A stretch of 8,164 nucleotides of DNA, from the NCBI GenBank assembly GCA_002451715.1, contig DKDD01000230.1:4508-12671 (forward strand), given 5' to 3'. The stretch is from Ruminococcaceae bacterium UBA6857 (GTDB lineage: Bacteria > Bacillota > Clostridia > Oscillospirales > Acutalibacteraceae). This document shows positions 1 through 6,332 of this stretch, piece after piece (the first letter of the stretch is position 1; each line of letters begins with the position of its first letter). Below the pieces are notes generated by a model. That model saw only the letters and a list, made by a program, of their open reading frames with translations, was not told the DNA's origin and did not search any database. Made by a program: the position numbers and the translations under genes.

Positions 1-996
1 AACCGCCACAAGGCTCCGGGCATAATGCTCAAAAAATCCATCTCCGTCAAAATGATGGAAATGGCAAAACAAAAAAGATATTCCGAAATGAAAATCGTTG
101 CCTGCACGGAAACTTTCAAAACGAATCCTGCCGTTCAGTTTGCCGCCGCGACTTTCATTCTTCCGAACAACACGCTTGTTGTTGCTTTCAGAGGTACCGA
201 CGACAGCCTCATCGGCTGGAAAGAGGATTGCGACATTTTCATCAAACGTTCAATCCCCTCTCACGCGCTCGCGGTCAACTATCTTGAAAGTGCCGCAAAA
301 CATTTTGACGGCGACATCATCGTTATCGGCCATTCAAAAGGCGGCAATGTTGCACTTTATGCCGGACTCAACTGCTCCGAAAGCACACGCGCAAGAATCA
401 AAGCGCTTTAGAACAATGACGGACCGGGTTTTTATGACCATTCGCAGTTCAGAACAAAGCAGTATACCGACCTTCTTCCGCGATATAACCATTTTATTCC
501 GAGCTCTTCGTTTGTCGGCGTTTTGCTTGCTTTTGACAAAGACTATACCGTTGTTAAAAGCAAACGACTTCTCGGCCCGATGCAACACGACCTTTCAACC
601 TGGCAGGTTGCGGATTGCGACATCAAAACGCTCCCGCGCCCGTCAAAGCTTGCAAAAATCAACGAAATCTGCCTTTCCGGCATTCTTTACCGCATAAGCC
701 GCGAACAGGGCGAAAACTTTGACCGCGTTGCTTCAGCCGTTATCGAAGGCACGGGACAAACCAGTCTCACAGGTTTCACAAAACATCTTCCGTCAGCCGT
801 TAAAGGCGCGGTTGAAACATGGAAGAGCCTTGACGAAGAATCAAGAGAAGAGCTGAAAGAAACTTTCAGCGGCTCAAAAGAGATTATCAAAGACAGCGTC
901 AAGCTTGTTGTGACCGACGGAAACGAAAAAATCAGAGAAGAAGTTCTTGAAGATTTTGAAGCGCAAAGAGTCAACTTTGACGCAATTGAGATTTAA
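1..996 (+). pseudogene. Mbeg1-like (DUF2974) alpha/beta-hydrolase, 5'-partial, interrupted by an in-frame amber codon
   Basis: The frame is open from base 1, so the gene begins upstream of the window; it runs to TAA at 994-996 with a single stop, TAG, at 409-411. Before the stop lie AFRGTDDSLIGWKED and the nucleophile elbow GHSKGG (Ser codon 334-336). After it, in the same frame, come NNDGPGF and MQHDLSTWQV (His codon 586-588), which probably supply the other catalytic residues, then a charged, helical tail. As I remember the family, the junction reads AVYNNDGPGF, so TAG replaces the Tyr and a single base change from TAT or TAC explains it. A product ending at 411 would keep the Ser but lose the rest of the hydrolase fold. 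No in-frame start with a ribosome site lies just after the stop. The family is lipase-like with no firmly known substrate. Alternatives are a sequencing error or read-through. Family assignment is fairly sure; functional state is not. Confidence 0.75.
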
Positions 997-1010
997 CAAA
1001 GCAAAGCAAC

Positions 1011-1045
1011 CCGGTAGTCGCATGGCGGCTGCCGGTTATTTTTTT
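1011..1045 (+). terminator. Rho-independent terminator after the Mbeg1-like gene
   Basis: An 11-bp stem (1011-1021 with 1025-1035, two T-G wobbles) closes on a 3-nt ATG loop and is followed by a T-rich run at 1036-1045. It sits 15 bp after the TAA of the hydrolase gene and separates it from the tetR-type operon. Confidence 0.88.
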
Positions 1046-1075
1046 GCTTCGAAACAACCTTTTGAGTCAAATTAC

Positions 1076-1104
1076 TTGCTTTTTTTGTCAGTAGTTGCTA
1101 AAAT
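1076..1104 (+). promoter_or_regulatory. Predicted extended -10 sigma-A promoter of the TetR-kinase-alr operon
   Basis: The -35 element is TTGCTT (1076-1081), followed by a 17-bp spacer and TAAAAT (1099-1104), preceded by TGC (1096-1098) as an extended -10. Transcription would start near 1111, giving a leader of about 40 nt. An 11-nt palindrome, TTTGAGTCAAA (1061-1071), lies just upstream of the -35 and might be a protein site, though this is weak. The ribosome site AGGAGAG (1136-1142) is 9 nt from the ATG at 1152. Confidence 0.65.
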
Positions 1105-1151
1105 AGAGTGGTTATACATTTTTTAATTTTTATATAGGAGAGAAAACACGC

Positions 1152-1835
1152 ATGCCCGAACGAAAAGAGGTCTATCACAAAGCGACCTTTGAAAACATAT
1201 CGGAAGAAAAGCGAAAAACGATTCTTGACGTTGCGGTAAACGAATTTGCAACCAACGGTTTTGAAAACGCAAACATCAACACAATTGCAAAAAAAGCACA
1301 CGTCAGCGTCGGCTCGCTTTATAAATACTTCGACACAAAGACCGATCTTTTTTTGACAAGCGTGAGCTACGGAATTTCCTCCCTTGAAGAAATTCTTGAC
1401 GCAATCAACGAGGTTGAAGAAGATGTGATTTTAAAACTTGAAAAACTTATTCACGCGGCAATCGATTTTTCAAGAAGAAATGCGGTTATGATTAAGCTTT
1501 ACAACGAATTCACAACCGAACGCAATGCCGAACTCGGAAAAAAACTTGCCGATAAAATGGAAACAATCACGGCAAACGCATATAAAACCGCAATCATTCA
1601 AGGTCAGATCTCCGGCGAAATCAGAACGGACATTGACCCGGCAATGGCGGCGTTTCTCCTTGACAATCTTCTTGTTACTCTTCAGTTTTCTTACGCCTGC
1701 GATTATTATTCGGAGCGTTACAGAATCTATGCCGGCGACGATATTTTTGAAAAAGACGAATTTGCCGTCAGAAATATCGTAAAATTTGTTAAAGCCGCCC
1801 TCAAACCAAATATTTATCCGAAAGGAATGTTATAA
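1152..1835 (+). CDS. TetR/AcrR-family transcriptional regulator
   Basis: This 227-residue protein is a probable dimeric, ligand-responsive DNA-binding repressor. A TetR_N domain covers residues about 20-66: helix 1 ends in NEFATNGFENANINTIAKKA, and the recognition segment is HVSVGSLYKYFDTKTDLF. The remaining 150 or so residues are helical and variable, as expected for the ligand-binding and dimer domain; the inducer cannot be read from them. The ATG at 1152 has a good ribosome site and is the first start after the promoter. The stop (1833-1835) lies only 4 bp before the sugar-kinase start, so the two are probably co-transcribed and the regulator may control the kinase. Its own promoter lacks a copy of the TetR-type palindrome seen at 4745-4762, so its target is open. 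Family is very sure; role is inferred. Confidence 0.93.
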   Translation: MPERKEVYHKATFENISEEKRKTILDVAVNEFATNGFENANINTIAKKAHVSVGSLYKYFDTKTDLFLTSVSYGISSLEEILDAINEVEEDVILKLEKLIHAAIDFSRRNAVMIKLYNEFTTERNAELGKKLADKMETITANAYKTAIIQGQISGEIRTDIDPAMAAFLLDNLLVTLQFSYACDYYSERYRIYAGDDIFEKDEFAVRNIVKFVKAALKPNIYPKGML

Positions 1836-1839
1836 TATT

Positions 1840-3432
1840 ATGAAGTACGCTCTTGCATATGATATCGGAACAACAGGCGTTAAGACCTGCCTTTTCAGAA
1901 TTGACAAGTCAATCGAACTTATTGCCGACGCAATCGAAGGCTATGAGCTTTATGTTTTTCCGGACGGCGGCGCAGAACAGGACCCCGACGAATGGTGGGC
2001 TGCAATGTGCAAAACAACAAAAGAAATTTTTGAAAAAGCAGACATCACACCCGACGATATCGACGGAATTTCTTTCTGCTCTCAAATGCAGGGTCTTGTT
2101 CTTGTTGACAAAGACGGCCTTCCCGTTCGCCGCGCAATGAGCTATATGGATCAGCGCGCAAGAAAAGAGCTTAAAGAAAACATGGCTTACGGCCTTAAGG
2201 TTGCCGGCGGAAATGTTGTGAAACTTCTTAAGTCGCTTTCAATCACAAAGGCCGCCGCACTCAGCGTAAAAGACCCCGTTTATAAATATCTTTGGGTCAA
2301 AAACAACGAACCCGAAGTTTTCAAAAAAGTATATAAATGGCTCGACGTTAAGGAAGCGCTCATTGCAAGAATGACCGGAAAGTTCATCATGACTCCGGAT
2401 TCCGCTTTCGGAACTCTTCTTTATGACGTTCGCCCCGGAAAACAGGGCTGGAGCCGCGAAATGTGCAAAATGTTCGGCGTCAACACCGACCACCTTGCAA
2501 CAATCGTCAAAAGTACCGACAAGGTCGGCGGACTGACAAAGCAGGCTGCCGAAGAACTCGGACTTAAAGAAGGCACTGCCGTTTTCGGCGGCGGCGGAGA
2601 CGCAACGCTCATCGGAGTCGGCGCAGGCGCGGTTAAAAACGGCGACACGCATATTTACATGGGAACTTCCGGCTGGGTTTCAACCGTTGTTGACAAAAAC
2701 ATTGTTGACGCTTCTTCAATGATCGCCGCAATCGTCGGCGCACAGGACGGACTTTACAATTACTTTGCCGAACTTGAAACCGCAGGAAAATGCCTTGAAT
2801 GGGTCAAGAATCACCTTGCCCTTGACGAAATCGGTATCTATCTTAAAAAGACCCACGTTGCCGAAGACATGGAAAGCAAGTATACAAACCTTTATCAGTT
2901 CCTTTCGGACGTTATCGAAAGTGTACCCGTCGGCTCAAACGGCGTTGTTTTCACCCCGTGGTTCCACGGAAACCGCTGCCCGTTTGAAGACCCGAACTCA
3001 AGAGCAATGTTCTTCAACATCAGCCTTGACACGGGAAAAAGCGAACTTATCCGCGCAATCGTTGAAGGCGTTTGCTTCCATATGCGCTGGATGCTTGAAA
3101 CTCAGGAAAAGAAAATCAAAACGTCAGACGTCATCCGCTTTGTCGGCGGCGGCGCTCTCAACGATTCAACAAGCCGTATTCTTGCAGACTGCACCGGCAA
3201 AACCGTTGAAACCGTTGACAGCCCGCAAAACGTCGGCGCAGTCGGCGCGGCGGTTGTTGTTGCCGCAGGCATCGGAGTAATCGGCGGAATTTCCGAAGCA
3301 GGCTCGCTCATCAAGAGCGTCAAAACTTTCAAGCCCAACCCGGAAAACAAAGCCGCATACGACAAAAACTACGGAGTTTACAAACAGCTTTATAAAACCA
3401 ACAAAGAAAACTTTAAACTTCTCAACGGCTGA
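1840..3432 (+). CDS. FGGY-family carbohydrate kinase (xylulokinase-like)
   Basis: This cytoplasmic kinase would transfer phosphate from ATP to a sugar or polyol; xylulose is the nearest guess, but FGGY members also use gluconate, glycerol, ribulose and others, and the specificity cannot be read here. Chosen start ATG 1840 gives 530 residues. The protein opens with the phosphate-loop DIGTTGVK (residues 8-15), then SYMDQRARKEL in the substrate half. GGGGDA follows, with Asp254 the likely catalytic base, then GTSG (275-278). The C-terminal ATPase half carries GGGALN (436-441), LADCTGKTV and a GAVGAA stretch. An in-frame ATG at 1786 lies inside the TetR gene and adds residues before the conserved N-terminus, so it is unlikely. 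AGGA at 1823-1826, 13 nt before the ATG, is a rather distant ribosome site. alr starts 36 bp downstream with no terminator between. Confidence 0.9.
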   Translation: MKYALAYDIGTTGVKTCLFRIDKSIELIADAIEGYELYVFPDGGAEQDPDEWWAAMCKTTKEIFEKADITPDDIDGISFCSQMQGLVLVDKDGLPVRRAMSYMDQRARKELKENMAYGLKVAGGNVVKLLKSLSITKAAALSVKDPVYKYLWVKNNEPEVFKKVYKWLDVKEALIARMTGKFIMTPDSAFGTLLYDVRPGKQGWSREMCKMFGVNTDHLATIVKSTDKVGGLTKQAAEELGLKEGTAVFGGGGDATLIGVGAGAVKNGDTHIYMGTSGWVSTVVDKNIVDASSMIAAIVGAQDGLYNYFAELETAGKCLEWVKNHLALDEIGIYLKKTHVAEDMESKYTNLYQFLSDVIESVPVGSNGVVFTPWFHGNRCPFEDPNSRAMFFNISLDTGKSELIRAIVEGVCFHMRWMLETQEKKIKTSDVIRFVGGGALNDSTSRILADCTGKTVETVDSPQNVGAVGAAVVVAAGIGVIGGISEAGSLIKSVKTFKPNPENKAAYDKNYGVYKQLYKTNKENFKLLNG

Positions 3433-3453
3433 TTTTTGCCGCAATCACACACG

Positions 3454-3471
3454 AAAGGTAGTGTAAATTTG
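3454..3471 (+). promoter_or_regulatory. Ribosome binding site and TTG start that define alr
   Basis: AAAGG (3454-3458) is followed after 10 nt by TTG at 3469-3471. The nearby GTG at 3461 is out of frame and meets a stop at once. The upstream in-frame TTG at 3436 has no ribosome site and would add 11 residues unlike the family. No ATG is available before the conserved region. Confidence 0.65.
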
Positions 3472-4617
3472 AAAGAAAAACCGTCTTATTACAGAAGCTT
3501 TGCACGCATTGACCTTGATGCGATTGAAAACAATTTCAACGAACTCAAAGGTCTGCTTGCTCCTGATGTAAAAACGATGTGTGTTATCAAAGCCGACGCT
3601 TACGGCCACGGCTCGCGCAGAATTGCACTCTTTTTGCAAAACAAATGCGATTACTTTGCCGTTGCTTCAATCAACGAAGGCGAAGCGATTCGTGCCGCCG
3701 GCGTCAAAACGCCGCTGCTCATTCTTTCATATACAAGTCCGCTTGAATATGAGGATCTTATCAGAAACGACATCACTGCAACGATTTTTAATATTGAAAA
3801 CGCAAAAGCTCTTTCCGAAACCGCACTCAAAATGAACAGAACGGCAAAAGTTCACATTGCCGTTGATACCGGAATGGGAAGAATCGGTTTTACCGACGAC
3901 GAAAACGGTGCGGACGCGGTTGAAAAAATCAGAAGACTTCCCGGTCTTTATGTTGAAGGACTTTTCAGCCATTATGCCTGTTCGGACGAAAAAGACAGAA
4001 CAAGCGCAGACGACCAAACAAGACGTTTTGAAAGCTTCATTACACTTCTTGAAAAGCGCGGCATTGAAATTCCGATCAAACATATTTGCAACAGTGCCGC
4101 CGTTATTGAGGGCGAAAAAAGCTTTGACATGGTTCGTTTCGGCGTTTCGCTTTACGGGCTTTATCCGTCGGAAGACGTTCACAAAGAGCGCGTTCATCTT
4201 GTTCCCGCAATGCAGGTTGAAAGCCACGTTGCGTTTGTTAAAACCGTTAAAAAGGGAACTAAAATCGGCTACGGACAGATTTATACCGCGCCGTGCGAAA
4301 GAAAAATCGCAACCGTTTGCATCGGTTACGCCGACGGTTGCAACCGCTGTTTTTCAAACAAAGGCTATGTTCTCATCAACGGCAAAAAAGCACCCGTTGT
4401 CGGAAAAGTCTGCATGGATCAGATTATGGTTGACGTTTCGGACATTGAACAGGTCAAAGAGGGCGACCGCGCAATAATCCTCGGAAGAAACGGAAATGCG
4501 GCAATCACAGCCGAAGAACTCGGAGAAATGAGCGACAGCTTCAGCTATGAAGTGCTTTGCAATTTTATGCCGCGAATCAAACGAATTTATGTCAGACACG
4601 GCGAGACCGAAAACTGA
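3469..4617 (+). CDS. alr: Alanine racemase, PLP-dependent
   Basis: The enzyme interconverts L- and D-alanine in the cytoplasm, supplying D-alanine for peptidoglycan. From the TTG start it has 382 residues, a normal length. The N-terminal PLP barrel carries KADAYGHG with the cofactor lysine Lys41. DTGMGRIGF follows (Arg138 matches Arg136 of the Geobacillus stearothermophilus enzyme), then the HICNSAA and RFGVSLYGLYPS segments. The C-terminal domain supplies the second catalytic base, Tyr268 in IGYGQIY (Tyr265 in Geobacillus), and CMDQ (315-318) at the active-site entrance. Odd point: residue 131 is Ala where Geobacillus has carbamylated Lys129. The last residues, IYVRHGETEN, recall a histidine-phosphatase motif, but the usual Alr ending is similar and no phosphatase domain follows. 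It is the last gene of the apparent operon; a stem-loop lies 22 bp after its stop. Confidence 0.95.
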   Translation: MKEKPSYYRSFARIDLDAIENNFNELKGLLAPDVKTMCVIKADAYGHGSRRIALFLQNKCDYFAVASINEGEAIRAAGVKTPLLILSYTSPLEYEDLIRNDITATIFNIENAKALSETALKMNRTAKVHIAVDTGMGRIGFTDDENGADAVEKIRRLPGLYVEGLFSHYACSDEKDRTSADDQTRRFESFITLLEKRGIEIPIKHICNSAAVIEGEKSFDMVRFGVSLYGLYPSEDVHKERVHLVPAMQVESHVAFVKTVKKGTKIGYGQIYTAPCERKIATVCIGYADGCNRCFSNKGYVLINGKKAPVVGKVCMDQIMVDVSDIEQVKEGDRAIILGRNGNAAITAEELGEMSDSFSYEVLCNFMPRIKRIYVRHGETEN

Positions 4618-4639
4618 ATAATTATTTATAAGTCACAAC

Positions 4640-4680
4640 CGCCGCAGTTGCAAAAAACACTGCGGCGACTGTTTTGTTTA
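4640..4680 (+). terminator. Rho-independent terminator after alr
   Basis: A perfect 9-bp GC-rich stem, CGCCGCAGT (4640-4648) with ACTGCGGCG (4659-4667), encloses a 10-nt A-rich loop and is followed by GTTTTGTTTA (4671-4680). It closes the TetR-kinase-alr unit and insulates gdhA. Confidence 0.85.
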
Positions 4681-4741
4681 ATTAAAAAAACCGGGTGTGA
4701 CAAAAACGCCGATTGAATATTTATACATATGAGCACTAAAA

Positions 4742-4785
4742 CAATGAGTGAATATTCACTCACCGAGGTGAGCCGTCGCTCATTG
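4742..4785. repeat. Four alternating TGAG/CTCA half-sites able to pair in two exclusive ways
   Basis: The half-sites are TGAG (4745), CTCA (4759), TGAG (4769) and CTCA (4779). Adjacent pairing gives the palindrome at 4745-4762 plus TGAGC/GCTCA (4769-4773 with 4778-4782). Nested pairing gives CTCACC/GGTGAG (4759-4764 with 4767-4772) inside an outer CAATGAG/CTCATTG (4742-4748 with 4779-4785). As DNA this could be a tandem operator; as RNA, a switchable structure if transcribed from further upstream. Confidence 0.7.
4745..4762. promoter_or_regulatory. 18-bp perfect palindrome, probable TetR-family operator
   Basis: TGAGTGAATATTCACTCA equals its own reverse complement. From memory, it fits the TGAnTGAnTAnTCAnTCA shape of known TetR-family operators such as that of Bacillus subtilis FadR. 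It lies about 80 bp upstream of the gdhA -35 element. The protein that binds it is unknown; the TetR-type regulator at 1152-1835 is one candidate, but no copy lies at its own promoter. Confidence 0.6.
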
Positions 4786-4840
4786 ACAAAACGGTTATAA
4801 CGCGGCTTTTATAGTGGACTTTTTTTGTAAGGTTTTATCG

Positions 4841-4870
4841 TTGACACGGTTGCGGAAATTGTAATACAAT
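4841..4870 (+). promoter_or_regulatory. Predicted sigma-A promoter of gdhA
   Basis: A consensus -35, TTGACA (4841-4846), is followed by an 18-bp gap and TACAAT (4865-4870). Transcription would begin near 4877, giving an AT-rich leader of roughly 68 nt before the GTG start. The -10 lies inside a small inverted repeat, GTAAT-ACA-ATTAC (4861-4873), which could be a protein site, but this is weak. Confidence 0.78.
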
Positions 4871-4929
4871 TACTACTGTACTAATTTAAAGCGGTAATAA
4901 ATATTGTTTAATTTAAAATTAATCCGCGC

Positions 4930-4947
4930 AAGGAGTTGTTCAGCGTG
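4930..4947 (+). promoter_or_regulatory. Ribosome binding site and GTG start that define gdhA
   Basis: AAGGAG (4930-4935) lies 9 nt before GTG at 4945-4947. The in-frame TTG at 4936 directly abuts the ribosome site and is too close to be used. With the GTG start, the catalytic residues fall at exactly the positions they have in the Clostridium symbiosum enzyme, which supports the choice. Confidence 0.85.
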
Positions 4948-6288
4948 AGCTACATAGAAAGAGTTATTGACTCGGTCAAAAAGAAAAACGCCGGCGAACC
5001 GGAATTTATTCAAACCGTTACCGAGGTTCTCACCTCGATTGAACCGTATGTTGAAAAGCACCCGGAATTTGAAAAGGCCGCTTTGCTTGAAAGAATGGTT
5101 GAACCGGAAAGAATCGTTTCTTTTCGCGTCACATGGGTTGACGACAACGGAAAAGTTCAGGTCAATCGCGGATACAGAGTTCAGTTCAACGGAGCCATCG
5201 GACCTTACAAGGGCGGCCTTCGTTTTCATTCATCTGTATATCAGGGACTGCTCAAGTTCCTCGGCTTTGAACAAACTTTCAAAAACAGCCTTACCGGTCT
5301 TCCGATCGGCGGTGCAAAGGGCGGAAGCGACTTTGACCCCCACGGAAAAAGCGACGGAGAAATCATGCGTTTTTGCCAAAGCTTTATGACCGAACTTTAT
5401 AAGCACATCGGTCCGGACATCGACGTTCCCGCGGGCGACATCGGTGTCGGCGAAAAAGAGATCGGCTTCCTTTACGGCTGGTACAGACACGTCAAGGGCG
5501 TTTTTGAAAACGGCGTACTCACCGGAAAGAGCATGTCATACGGCGGCTCATACATCCGTCCCGAAGCCACGGGTTACGGCGCAGTTTACTACACAATCGA
5601 AATGCTCAAGCATTTCGGCGACACCGTTAAGGGCAAAACCGCCGTTGTTTCCGGCTATGGCAACGTTTCTTGGGGCGTAATCAAAAAGCTCAACGAACTC
5701 GGCGCAAAGGTTATCACCATCTCCGGTTCGGACGGATATATTCTTGACGAAGACGGAATCAACACCGACGAAAAGATTGATTATCTTCTTAAAATCCGCG
5801 CTTGCTCCGACATCAAACTCAAAGACTATGCCGAAAAATTCGGCGCAAAGTTCTTCCCCGGCGAAAAGCCGTGGGGTATTAAGGCAGACATCGTAATGCC
5901 CTGCGCAACCCAGAACGAAGTCGGAATTGAAGAAGCAAAGCAGATCGTTGCAAACGGCACGCAGTATTATGTTGAAGTTGCCAACATGCCGACAACAAAC
6001 GAAGCTTTGGAATACCTCAAGAAGAACCTCAAAGCCGTTGCTCCGTCAAAGGCAGCAAACGCAGGCGGCGTTGCGGTTTCCGCTCTTGAAATGAGCCAGA
6101 ACTCGATCCGTTACACATGGACTGCAAAAGAAGTTGACGCAAAGCTTTATGACATCATGAAGAACATTCACGATTCAAGCGCAAAGGCCGCCGAAGAAAA
6201 CGGTCTCGGCTATGACCTTGTTGCCGGCGCAAACATTGCAGGCTTTGAAAAAGTTGCAAACGCAATGATGTTCCAGGGACTCATCTGA
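4945..6288 (+). CDS. gdhA: Glutamate dehydrogenase, hexameric (GdhA type)
   Basis: The enzyme catalyses reversible reductive amination of 2-oxoglutarate with ammonia to glutamate in the cytoplasm. The 447-residue product matches the ~450-residue hexameric family. The substrate domain has PYKGGLRFH with Lys89, Lys113 (FKNSLTG), catalytic Lys125 in GGAKGGSDFDP and catalytic Asp165 in VPAGDIGVG, numbered as in the C. symbiosum enzyme. The dinucleotide domain has GYGNVSWG (237-244) and SGSDGYILD; AANAGGVAVSALEMSQN is the conserved C-terminal substrate segment. Coenzyme choice is unclear: the overall pattern resembles the NAD-linked C. symbiosum protein, but position 238 is Tyr (Phe there) and 262 is Ser (Pro there), while Asp263 is kept. 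The gene has its own promoter and terminator, so it is probably monocistronic, and it ends with tandem TGA codons (6286-6291). Confidence 0.97.
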   Translation: MSYIERVIDSVKKKNAGEPEFIQTVTEVLTSIEPYVEKHPEFEKAALLERMVEPERIVSFRVTWVDDNGKVQVNRGYRVQFNGAIGPYKGGLRFHSSVYQGLLKFLGFEQTFKNSLTGLPIGGAKGGSDFDPHGKSDGEIMRFCQSFMTELYKHIGPDIDVPAGDIGVGEKEIGFLYGWYRHVKGVFENGVLTGKSMSYGGSYIRPEATGYGAVYYTIEMLKHFGDTVKGKTAVVSGYGNVSWGVIKKLNELGAKVITISGSDGYILDEDGINTDEKIDYLLKIRACSDIKLKDYAEKFGAKFFPGEKPWGIKADIVMPCATQNEVGIEEAKQIVANGTQYYVEVANMPTTNEALEYLKKNLKAVAPSKAANAGGVAVSALEMSQNSIRYTWTAKEVDAKLYDIMKNIHDSSAKAAEENGLGYDLVAGANIAGFEKVANAMMFQGLI

Positions 6289-6298
6289 TGAAAATATG

Positions 6299-6330
6299 AA
6301 AAAACGGCTGACAAATGTCGGCCGTTTTTT
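6299..6330. terminator. Bidirectional terminator between convergent gdhA and fic
   Basis: AAAAAACGGC (6299-6308) pairs perfectly with GCCGTTTTTT (6321-6330). A T-G wobble and GAC/GTC extend the stem to a 4-nt AAAT loop (6313-6316). The A and T runs give a U tract on either strand, so it can end gdhA from the left and fic (stop at 6333-6335) from the right. Confidence 0.9.
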
Positions 6331-6332
6331 AT

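Larger units (their letters stand above)
4681..4840 (+). other. Gene-free regulatory stretch upstream of the gdhA promoter
   Basis: I see no credible gene in the 327 bp between alr and gdhA. Apart from the alr terminator, the gdhA promoter and the TGAG/CTCA array listed separately, there is a weak possible promoter, GTGACA (4697-4702) and TTATAC (4721-4726) with an 18-bp gap. Its start point, near 4733, would place the palindrome at 4745 immediately downstream, a usual repressor position. A second TTGACA (4783-4788) abuts the array but has only a poor -10 (TTTTAT, 4807-4812). A 23-codon frame at 4729-4800 lacks a ribosome site. Confidence 0.4.

Noticed and set aside
98..697. 199-codon frame overlapping the hydrolase gene.
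   Set aside because: It is in a different frame from the conserved hydrolase motifs, rich in Ser/Arg/Lys with no recognisable domain; a shadow of the real gene.
1828..1836. Perfect extended -10 (TGT then TATAAT) just before the kinase start.
   Set aside because: There is no -35 at a usable distance, and the start point would fall inside the kinase gene after its ATG; the bases are explained by the end of the TetR gene.
1786..1839. Longer kinase start at ATG 1786, giving 548 residues.
   Set aside because: It overlaps the TetR gene by 50 bp, and the added 18 residues precede the normal FGGY N-terminus; ATG 1840 fits the family.
2239..2652. 137-codon minus-strand frame inside the kinase gene, and similar antisense frames in alr and gdhA.
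   Set aside because: These come from codon bias on the coding strand; no ribosome sites or recognisable domains, and the sense frames carry clear family motifs.
4588..4614. The alr C-terminus reads IYVRHGETEN, like the N-terminal RHGE motif of histidine phosphatases, suggesting a fused or truncated phosphatase.
   Set aside because: Alr proteins commonly end in a similar R-x-Y-x-R-x-G-E pattern, the frame stops at once, and no frame downstream continues a phosphatase; a terminator follows within 25 bp.
4729..4800. 23-codon frame (MSTKTMSEYS...) spanning the palindromic array, as a possible leader peptide.
   Set aside because: No ribosome site precedes either ATG, and the codons are dictated by the inverted repeats; no runs of a regulatory amino acid.
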